Source: Rhizobium jaguaris (GTDB lineage: Bacteria; Pseudomonadota; Alphaproteobacteria; Rhizobiales; Rhizobiaceae). From it: 64,000 nucleotides of DNA. The notes under the pieces are model-generated. The model worked only from the letters and a program-made list of their open reading frames with translations, was not told the origin of the DNA and did not search any database. Made by a program: the position numbers and the translations under genes. The DNA is taken from NCBI RefSeq assembly GCF_003627755.1, contig NZ_CP032694.1:859501-923500 (forward strand), given 5' to 3'. Shown here in pieces: positions 57,873 to 64,000 of the stretch (position 1 is the first letter of the stretch; the number at the start of each line of letters is the position of its first letter).

Positions 57873-59216
57873 TTACCGCAGTGGACGGAAGGCCGCCCGT
57901 AGTTCAGCTGCGAAGAGCTCAGGCTGCTCCCAGGCGGCGAAATGTCCACCTTTATCCACCTCGTGGAAGTAACTCAGGTTGGGATAGGCTCGCCGCGCCC
58001 AGCTCTCCGGAGCTTGATAGCTCTCCCCCGGAAAGACTGTGATGGCCACGGGTAGCTTGATTTCATTCGTCTTTTGCTGGGCCGAAAATGCTGGGCTGCT
58101 TCCGCTCGTTTCCCAGTAGAGCCGGCTCGAAGATGTGGCGGTATTGGTGAGCCAGTAGAGCGTAATGTCGTCCAATACCTCGTCGACGGGCTTTTCAGGG
58201 TCGTTGTTGCTGTAGGACCAGTGCGAGAAGCCGGGATGTCCAAGCATCCAAGCCGCAAGGCCGGCCGGTGAGTCGGTAATCCCGTAACCGAGCGTCTGCG
58301 GCCGGGTCCCCATCATGATAGCGTAGGATCGATTGCCCATTTTCGCGGTGGCACTCAGCGCATCGAATATCGCGCGTTCCTTGTCGCTGAGACCGGCCGG
58401 TGCAGGTCCGCCGGTGGCAAGCACTGCAGCGATCTCAGGCGGCACGACGGCCGGCAGGTTGATGTGAATGCCTCGCAGACCGTCCGGTGCAAGCCGCGCC
58501 AGGGCACTTGAAACAGGCGAACCCCAGTCGCCGCCCTGGGCTACGTAGCTCGTGTAGCCGAGGCGAGCCATCAATTTCGCCCAGACCTGGGCGATGCGAT
58601 CAGGCCCCCAGCCGGTCGTTGTGGGCTTGCCGGAAAAGCCGTAGCCGGGCATCGACGGAATGACGACGTCGAAAGCGTCCTCGGCACGTCCGCCGTGCGC
58701 GGTGGGATCCGTGAGCGGACCGATGGCCTTCAGCACTTCAAAGATCGAGCCTGGCCAGCCATGGGTAATGATGACGGCGAGAGCATTTGGATGCTTTGAG
58801 CGCACGTGGATGAAATGAATATCAAGACCATCGATGGTGGTGATGAACTGTGGAAAGGCATTCAGTTTGGCTTCGCCTTTTCGCCAGTCATATTCGCTGC
58901 CCCAATGTTCTACGAGCGGCTTCAACTTTGCAAGCTGGATCCCCTGCGATTGGTCGTCGACGGTTTCCTTATCCGGCCAGCGTGTCATTCGAATGCGCTG
59001 GCGAAGATCAGAAAGGTCCTTTGCCGATGCCTTGGCCCGGAAGGGCCGGATGGCATCTTCGGCCGCAGCCGGTGCGGGAGCCGCCAACGCTGGAAAGATG
59101 TTGGCTGCGCCGGCAGCGACCAGGCCGATTGCTGCCGAGGCAATGAGCTTCCGCCGTCCCTGATCGATAACCTCCTGCTGATGGCCGGAGGCGGGTTGCT
59201 TTGTTTCCGGTATCAT
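57873..59216 (-). CDS. Epoxide hydrolase with N-terminal secretion signal
   Basis: A 447-residue alpha/beta hydrolase of the EHN (microsomal epoxide hydrolase) type. The N-terminal leader has GRRKLIASAAIGLVAAGA, which looks like a twin-arginine (Tat) signal. The EHN domain covers about 55-165. The oxyanion motif HGWPG is at 152-156, the nucleophile D230 in QGGDWGS, and the histidine in GGHFAAWEQP near the end. Periplasmic hydrolysis of epoxides is inferred. Its start overlaps the stop of the cysteine hydrolase gene (ATGA). It belongs to the four-gene operon divergent from the HxlR regulator. Confidence 0.88.
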   Translation of the reverse strand: MIPETKQPASGHQQEVIDQGRRKLIASAAIGLVAAGAANIFPALAAPAPAAAEDAIRPFRAKASAKDLSDLRQRIRMTRWPDKETVDDQSQGIQLAKLKPLVEHWGSEYDWRKGEAKLNAFPQFITTIDGLDIHFIHVRSKHPNALAVIITHGWPGSIFEVLKAIGPLTDPTAHGGRAEDAFDVVIPSMPGYGFSGKPTTTGWGPDRIAQVWAKLMARLGYTSYVAQGGDWGSPVSSALARLAPDGLRGIHINLPAVVPPEIAAVLATGGPAPAGLSDKERAIFDALSATAKMGNRSYAIMMGTRPQTLGYGITDSPAGLAAWMLGHPGFSHWSYSNNDPEKPVDEVLDDITLYWLTNTATSSSRLYWETSGSSPAFSAQQKTNEIKLPVAITVFPGESYQAPESWARRAYPNLSYFHEVDKGGHFAAWEQPELFAAELRAAFRPLR

Positions 59217-59863
59217 TTGTTTGCCTCCTCTTTAACGGAGGTAGCCGGCAAGGCGTCAAGCAGCTCGGCTGTCGTCAGGATGGAATGGGCGAACGTCGGG
59301 CCGTTCAGCTCGTGGGCGGCATGCATCATCTCATGCGTGAAGGCGGCCGTCGCATCGCGAACGAGGGTCACGTGATAGCCGAGTTCCATGCCGTAGCGGG
59401 CGGTGGACTCGATGCAGGTATTGGCGAGCAGGCCGACGATGATGAGATGCGTGATCCCTCGCTGCCGCAGTTGCTGGTCAAGGTCCGTATTGGCAAAACC
59501 GCTCTGGCCCCAATGCTCCTTGGCGACGACATCACCATGCTTCGGAGCGAAATCAGGGTGCCATTCCCCGCCCCATTCGCCGCGCGCGAACGAATGGCGA
59601 TCCACGATGGCGAGTTGCGTCGGGCTGGGATGCGCCCAGTCTTCATAGTCACCGGGTTCCCAGCGGCGATGCGGCGCGATGAAGACCCTGATCCCGGCGT
59701 CGCGGACGGCCCCATCGATCGCCTTGAGGTTATCGATCAATCCGACTTCCTCGGCGATCGGCTTGATGCGATTCCAGACCTTGCCGCCTTCCGAAAGGAA
59801 GTCGTTATAGGGATCGACAAAGAGCAGTGCCGTTGTCTGCTTGCTGTAATTCGGCTTTGACAT
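59213..59863 (-). CDS. Isochorismatase-family cysteine hydrolase
   Basis: A 216-residue hydrolase. The catalytic triad is visible as D17 in LLFVDPYNDF, K115 in VVAKEHWGQSGF, and C150 in LLANTCIESTARYG. The substrate may be an amide, N-carbamoyl compound or isochorismate-like ether; no specificity is evident. The ATG at 59863 is preceded by GGAG, better than the TTG at 59875. It is coupled to the epoxide hydrolase gene by a four-base overlap and lies 34 bases after the unknown gene upstream. Confidence 0.87.
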   Translation of the reverse strand: MSKPNYSKQTTALLFVDPYNDFLSEGGKVWNRIKPIAEEVGLIDNLKAIDGAVRDAGIRVFIAPHRRWEPGDYEDWAHPSPTQLAIVDRHSFARGEWGGEWHPDFAPKHGDVVAKEHWGQSGFANTDLDQQLRQRGITHLIIVGLLANTCIESTARYGMELGYHVTLVRDATAAFTHEMMHAAHELNGPTFAHSILTTAELLDALPATSVKEEANK

Positions 59864-59897
59864 GTTCGTCTCCAATTTCTTTCGGATTCATCGGGAC

Positions 59898-60569
59898 TTA
59901 ATTTCGAAGTGCCGCACGCTCGATGCTGGCTGCAAAGAGAGGCGTCTCGCCCCTGTTGTGAGCAATCGACATTGGCTGTCGCTGCGCACGGAAGACGTCG
60001 AAAGGAATGCCTTGCCTGTCGAGAGAGGCTTTGAACTCTTCCGTTGCTCTGGAGCGAACGTGGTTGGTGAATTCGCACGTCCGGTCGTCGATACGCCTGA
60101 CGCTCAGTTCCCAGAGTACGTGGATCGTTGTTCGGCCCGTCGGCGTGAATATATCCGAAACCGACTCCAGAATCAGGTGATGCTTCTCAGCCAGCGTCTC
60201 CACATAATGCTGTACCATCAGGCTTCCGCCGATCGTTTCGACATTGATCGACATGCGCTTGCCGTCGGGTGCGGTGGTAAAGCCGGCGGCGATGTGGGCC
60301 GGAGAGCAGCGGCGATATTCGTCTTCCGGAAGGGTGAAGCACCAGGTCGGGATATCGACCTTCTCGATCGGTGCGTTGATGATGGCGCTGAAGCTTGAAT
60401 CGACGATTTCGAGATCGCTGATTGCTTGGCCGGAGCCGGGGGGCGAAAGTCCAACGTCGAGGTCTTCATCTGAGCTGCGGGCTAAGCCCCATTCACGACC
60501 ACCGACGATATGTGTCCTGGCGGTGTCTGGAAGTCTCTCGCCTGGATGGGAAGTGAGTGCATCCGTCAT
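59898..60569 (-). CDS. Uncharacterised protein, first gene of the HxlR-divergent operon
   Basis: A 223-residue cytoplasmic protein not recognised by family. Residues 65-200 have alternating strands (FSAIINAPIEKVDIPTWCFTLP..., GGSLMVQHYVETLAEKHHLILES, RTTIHVLWELSVRRIDDRTCEFTNHV) compatible with an SRPBCC-like ligand-binding fold, an impression only. AAAGGA lies before the ATG at 60569. It heads the operon leading to the hydrolases and is divergent from hxlR across 112 bases, so it is the likely first target of that regulator. Confidence 0.7.
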   Translation of the reverse strand: MTDALTSHPGERLPDTARTHIVGGREWGLARSSDEDLDVGLSPPGSGQAISDLEIVDSSFSAIINAPIEKVDIPTWCFTLPEDEYRRCSPAHIAAGFTTAPDGKRMSINVETIGGSLMVQHYVETLAEKHHLILESVSDIFTPTGRTTIHVLWELSVRRIDDRTCEFTNHVRSRATEEFKASLDRQGIPFDVFRAQRQPMSIAHNRGETPLFAASIERAALRN

Positions 60570-60681
60570 TGCAGTTCCTTTCTGCACGAGCCCTCATGGC
60601 CCGTTGCATTCGGTGTCATGGCTACCTATATTTGCTATGAAAATCATAGCTTCAAGTGCCTATGAAAAAGAAAGTTAGAAA

Positions 60682-61178
60682 ATGGAAAAGAATTCTGTCG
60701 AAAAGACGCTCTGCCCCGTGGCTCGCTCGGAGGCAGTCGTGGGCGATCGCTGGACCGTGCTAATCCTGCGCGAGCTGTTCATGCACAGCCATCGGTTCGA
60801 GGAAATCCAGGCGCAGACGGGAGGCACGCCTCAAATGATCGCTACCCGCCTGAAGTCGCTGGAGGCGGAAGAAATAGTGGAACGTCGCAAATACAGCGAG
60901 CGCCCGCCTCGCTACGAATACCACCTGACGGAAAAGGGAAACGCCTTCTATCCAGTCATCCTTGCGCTACGCGCCTGGGGCGAAACCTGGATCAAGGCGC
61001 CGGACGAGGGGCGGGCGATCAACTACACCCATCTAACCTGCGGCGAACCGGCGGGTCTCGGTCCCGTGTGCGAGAGCTGCGGCGAGCCCCTGAAGCGGGG
61101 GATCTGCATGCGGATGTCAATCCTGCCTATGCCCAGGAAAGGCGGGACCGTTGGGAAATGTTTCGGGAAACAAGATAG
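60682..61178 (+). pseudogene. HxlR-family regulator, probably frameshifted near the 3' end
   Basis: A winged-helix HxlR regulator. The conserved N-terminal cysteine is C11 in TLCPVARS, followed by VVGDRWTVLILRELFMHSHRFEEIQ and a wing (IVERRKYSERPPRYEYHLTEKG). The frame as written runs to 61380 with a proline/arginine-rich tail and overlaps the methyltransferase gene by 119 bases. At the G5 run (61097-61101) one extra G would give GDLHADVNPAYAQERRDRWE, a typical end, with a stop at 61176-61178. This suggests a one-base loss, or a sequencing error. HxlR relatives such as YodB and HypR sense quinones or oxidants through this cysteine. The DNA-binding core is intact. Confidence 0.75.
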
Positions 61179-61261
61179 GCCGTTGCTGACGTCGAGGGTG
61201 CAACAGCCCCCTGTCGGTCTCCACATCCCCCGACAACAGGAGATCGGCATCCAGAGCACCG

Positions 61262-62284
61262 CTACTCGAAGAAGATCAAGCTCGCCGGCGAGGGTGGCAA
61301 TGGTTTTACCGTCGCGTTCTGAAAACCGGCGCGCCTGGCCATTTCGGCCAGATCCTTCTGCGTGTAGGCTTCGCCCTTAGGTGTGCCGGCAAGCATCTCC
61401 CAGGAGAAGGCGGCAGCGAAGGGCGGCGAGACGAGATCGTCATTGGGCACGAACTCCACCCCGACCACCTTGCCGTCCCGGCTGAGGCTGGCCCGGGCCT
61501 TTCGGAGCAGTCCGGCACAGGTTTCCATGTCGAAATGGTGGAGGAAGTTCGGAAGCAGGATAAGATCGTAGTCCGTGCCCCAGTCAACCTCGAATGCACT
61601 GCCGGCAATGACCTTGTAGCGCTCTGCGACTCCAAATTGCCGTGCATTATTTTGGGCTAATTCCAGAACAGAACTCCAGTCGACCGCGACAATCTCGGCT
61701 GCGGGAAAAGTCTTCGCCATCTCGATCCCGAAACGCCCGTGTCCTGCGGCGATGTCCAGAATCTTCTTCGGCGGCGCGGGCAAATTGGCCATCTCAGCAG
61801 CGAGGCTGATCGCGCTCCCGCTGATGAACGAACCCATCCCGCGAGCAAACTTCACCCATACGGGATTGTCCGGCGACATGTTTGCCAATCCAACGGACCC
61901 GCCGTTGCGGACATAGGACGTCGGATCGTCCAGAACCTGCTTCAGCATTTCCGGTGCGGCGAGGAACTCGATGGCCGAGCCCATATAGGCCGGCGAATGC
62001 CGATCGAGGAAAGCTCGGCTGGATGGGGTCAGAGCATATTGATGGCCCGTCTTGGTCAGAAACCCGTTTACAACGAGATAGTCGCACAGGATGCGGACAC
62101 CGCGTTTCGCAGCATTCGTCGCAACCGCCAGCGATTCAGCCGTGCTGCCGTCGCCGATCAGCGTAAAAAGATCGAGCTCTATGGCGGCCTTCATCGCGGC
62201 CGTCTTCCGGCATGCAAACATCGCGTCTACTATCAGATTGGGCGAGATTTCGCTCATACCTGCTTCTGTTGCCGTCGATGACAT
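61262..62284 (-). CDS. SAM-dependent O-methyltransferase (acetylserotonin-type family)
   Basis: A 340-residue methyltransferase. The N-terminal dimerisation winged helix (about 15-95: KTAAMKAAIELDLFTLI, VRILCDYLVVNGFLTK) is followed by the Rossmann SAM-binding domain with motif I ILDIAAGHGRFGIEMAKTFP, then IVAVDWSSVLELAQ and LILLPNFLHHFD. The C-terminus ends in PPSPASLIFFE. The ATG at 62284 is preceded by GGGGGAGG at ideal spacing. Small aromatic hydroxyl acceptors are typical for this family; the true substrate is unknown. Convergent with the HxlR gene. Confidence 0.88.
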   Translation of the reverse strand: MSSTATEAGMSEISPNLIVDAMFACRKTAAMKAAIELDLFTLIGDGSTAESLAVATNAAKRGVRILCDYLVVNGFLTKTGHQYALTPSSRAFLDRHSPAYMGSAIEFLAAPEMLKQVLDDPTSYVRNGGSVGLANMSPDNPVWVKFARGMGSFISGSAISLAAEMANLPAPPKKILDIAAGHGRFGIEMAKTFPAAEIVAVDWSSVLELAQNNARQFGVAERYKVIAGSAFEVDWGTDYDLILLPNFLHHFDMETCAGLLRKARASLSRDGKVVGVEFVPNDDLVSPPFAAAFSWEMLAGTPKGEAYTQKDLAEMARRAGFQNATVKPLPPSPASLIFFE

Positions 62285-62489
62285 TGGAGCCTCCCCCGTT
62301 GCATCCAACGACCGACCAGGATCGCCGGTCTCAAGGGTGAACTATCCCACGGAAGGCATTGGCGTATAAGTGCCCAATTGTTAGTACGCGCCAAACGAGT
62401 GCCTTGCGGGAAAATCAAAATCAGCGGCTTGCATCGACGGGCGAAGCCATCAACGTGAGCGCTGGCCGTTTGCCGGAGAGATGATCGCC

Positions 62490-62731
62490 TTAAGCGCGGA
62501 TCGCGACTTCCGCTTCGATTTCTACCGGGAGATTGAAAGGCAATCCGGCTACGCCGATGGCGGAACGAGCGTGAGCGCCGCGTTCCGCGCCATAGAGTTC
62601 CATTATGAGGTCGGTGAAACCATTGATGACCAGCGGATAGCGGTTGAAACTCTCATCCGCATTGACCATACCGAACACGCGCAACCAGCTTTCGACACGA
62701 TCGAGATCGCCAATGCTTGCCTTCAGGTGCA
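62490..62731 (-). pseudogene. RidA-family deaminase fragment truncated by an IS21 element
   Basis: The C-terminal 80 residues of a Rid-family protein (IGDLDRVESWLRVFGMVNADESFNRYPLVINGF..., ARSAIGVAGLPFNLPVEIEAEVAIRA) end at a normal stop at 62490. The N-terminal half, about 70 residues, is missing. The frame runs directly into the iterated terminal repeats of the insertion element, which supply a spurious start. RidA hydrolyses reactive imines; this copy should be inactive. Confidence 0.85.
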
Positions 62732-62825
62732 AATTCCGAGGCAATCCGCCCCCTGATTCCGAAATGATGTCGCCCCCCAATTCCGAGAATTAGTCGCCCC
62801 CTTGTTCCGAGATGATGCCGCCCCC
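62732..62825 (+). repeat. Four iterated 22-25-bp repeats at the IS21 end
   Basis: Repeats at 62732-62753, 62754-62778, 62779-62801 and 62802-62825 share TTCCGA near the start and CGCCCCC at the end. Such multiple terminal repeats are binding sites for the IS21-type transposase. Confidence 0.85.
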
Positions 62826-62898
62826 TACGGAGGGATGTGGCAAGGGTGTTCTGCCGGTGTGAAGTTCCTTCCGTCAATGATGACAAGGAAGGAACGGG

Positions 62899-64000
62899 AT
62901 GCCTGCGGAGAGACTGGAGATGCGGCGTGTCCGCGAGATACTGAGATATCGGTCCGAGCAAGGGCTGGGCCACAAATCGATTGCGGTTCGGGTCGGAGCA
63001 GCAGCCTCGACGGTGCGCGAGACGCTGCGACGGGCGGCGGCTGCGGGGCTTTCGTGGCCGTTGGATGATGACGTGAGTGATGCCGTCCTGGAGGCGGCGC
63101 TCTACCGTGCGGCTGGGACGAAGACGGGTCATCGTCGCGCACCGGAGCCTGACTGGGTGCAAGTCCATCGCGAGCTCAAGCGCAAGCACGTGACGCTGCA
63201 AATTCTCTGGGACGAATACATAAGCCGTTATCCCGATGGTTACCGCTACAGCCGATATTGTGACCTCTATCGCGGCTGGGCGTTGAAGCTGCCGGTGACG
63301 ATGCGGCAGGATCATATGGCGGGCGACAAATTGTTCGTCGACTACGCCGGCGACACGGTCACTGTTGTCGTTGATCGGCTGTCGGGCAAAACACGGCAGG
63401 CCCATTTATTTGTCGCTGTCCTGGGGGCATCCAGTCTTTCGTTCGCGCAGGCGCGCTGGACCGAGACGCTTCCGGACTGGGTCGAATGCCATGTTCAGGC
63501 GCTGGAGTTCTTCGGCGGTGCGCCGGCGTTGCTGGTTCCCGACAATGCCAAGGTGGCGATCATCAAGGCGTGCCACTTCGATCCCCAGGTCAACCGGACG
63601 TATTGCGCGATGGCAGCGCATTATGGCAGCGCCGTCCTGCCGACGAGGCCGAGACGCCCCCGCGACAAGGCGAAAGTCGAGGCTGCGGTTCGTATCGTCG
63701 AGCGTTGGCTGCTGGGCCGCCTCCGCCATCGCACCTTCTACAGTCTGGCCGAAGTCAATGCGGCGATTGCCGACTTGCTATATGATTTGAACGACAGGCG
63801 TGTCCTTCGCCGGGTTGGCGTCACGCGCCGCCAATTGTTCGAAGAGCTCGACCGGCCCGCTTTAAGGCCATTGCCCGTTGAACGCTATGTCTTTGCGGAA
63901 TGGCGTATCCGGCGTGCTGGATTGGATTACCACGTCGAGATCGAGCGGCATTATTACTCCGTTCCCTATCGCTTTGCTCGCGAGCAAGTCGAGGCGCGCA
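62899..64000 (+). CDS. istA: IS21-family transposase IstA (partial, 3' end outside window)
   Basis: The first 367 residues of the transposase. The helix-turn-helix at about 8-45 (RRVREILRYRSEQGLGHKSI) binds the terminal repeats. The DDE catalytic core has D148 in FVDYAGD, D215 in PDNAK, and E261 in DKAKVEAAV. The C-terminal region YSVPYRFAREQVEAR runs to the last base of the window. AAGGAAGG lies eight bases before the ATG. The reading frame is open throughout, so the element may be active together with the missing istB helper ATPase. Confidence 0.92.
   Translation, partial: MPAERLEMRRVREILRYRSEQGLGHKSIAVRVGAAASTVRETLRRAAAAGLSWPLDDDVSDAVLEAALYRAAGTKTGHRRAPEPDWVQVHRELKRKHVTLQILWDEYISRYPDGYRYSRYCDLYRGWALKLPVTMRQDHMAGDKLFVDYAGDTVTVVVDRLSGKTRQAHLFVAVLGASSLSFAQARWTETLPDWVECHVQALEFFGGAPALLVPDNAKVAIIKACHFDPQVNRTYCAMAAHYGSAVLPTRPRRPRDKAKVEAAVRIVERWLLGRLRHRTFYSLAEVNAAIADLLYDLNDRRVLRRVGVTRRQLFEELDRPALRPLPVERYVFAEWRIRRAGLDYHVEIERHYYSVPYRFAREQVEAR

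Larger units (their letters stand above)
62732..64000 (+). mobile_element. IS21-family insertion sequence, left end (continues past the window)
   Basis: Terminal repeat array at 62732-62825 followed by istA at 62899 onwards. The element interrupts a ridA-like gene. The exact left boundary is uncertain by about 10 bases (62722-62735). istB and the right end lie outside the window. Confidence 0.88.

Noticed and set aside
62732-62825. Regular direct repeats that could suggest a CRISPR array
   Set aside because: The units are directly adjacent with no unique spacers and sit at the end of an IS21 element; no cas genes are near.

Overview
The window reads as chromosomal DNA of a Rhizobium-type alphaproteobacterium (Rhizobiaceae). 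The grounds are the flagellar gene order flagellin-motB-motC-motD/fliK-rem-flgE-flgK-flgL-flaF-flbT-flgD-fliQ-flhA-fliR, the rhizobial periplasmic motor protein MotC, the regulator Rem, an aglEFGAK alpha-glucoside locus, an Entner-Doudoroff zwf-pgl-edd operon, and small intergenic palindromes of the sort common in rhizobial genomes. No rRNA, tRNA or CRISPR array was seen.

Layout. (1) 1-20.2 kb, plus strand: the late part of a flagellar/motility regulon. It holds two flagellins, a FliH-like coiled-coil protein, motB, motC, fliK/motD, a lytic transglycosylase, the regulator rem, hook and junction genes, the flagellin regulators flaF/flbT, the hook cap flgD, export-gate genes fliQ/flhA/fliR, and a tail of small accessory genes (FliJ-like, FlgJ-like, FlgN-like, FliL-like). 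(2) 20.4-24.3 kb: a WecG/TagA glycosyltransferase, a Wzz/GumC-like polysaccharide chain-length protein, and folD. (3) 24.4-32.2 kb: LacI-type aglR divergent from aglEFGAK (periplasmic binding protein, two permeases, alpha-glucosidase, ATPase), with two matching AAAGCGCTTT palindromes in the divergent promoter. (4) 32.3-37.0 kb: a PilZ-like protein, then zwf-pgl-edd on the minus strand. Together with agl this gives a path from imported alpha-glucosides through glucose-6-phosphate to the Entner-Doudoroff pathway.

(5) 37.1-51.2 kb: amino-acid and polyamine functions. A PuuB-like oxidase and PuuA-like ligase lie on the minus strand. They are followed by a BaiN/HI0933-type flavoprotein, a chemoreceptor, a LysR regulator, an aldo/keto reductase, and a potFGHI putrescine/spermidine transporter. 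(6) 51.2-57.5 kb: an AsmA-family protein, acetoacetyl-CoA synthetase, a possible small RNA with terminator, and a DEAD-box RNA helicase with a DbpA-type tail. (7) 57.5-62.3 kb: an accessory-looking block. A four-gene minus-strand operon (unknown protein, cysteine hydrolase, epoxide hydrolase, quinol-monooxygenase-like protein) is divergent from an HxlR regulator whose 3' end appears frameshifted. An O-methyltransferase follows. (8) 62.5 kb to the end: a RidA-family gene cut by an IS21-family element. The element has four iterated terminal repeats and an istA gene that runs off the window.

The best leads for follow-up are the HxlR-linked epoxide/quinone-type operon with its broken regulator, the palindromic repeat family inserted between flagellar genes, the paired agl operators, the IS21 terminal repeat array that interrupts ridA, the tandem QGKxx repeat at the end of MotB, and the candidate small RNA before the RNA helicase.
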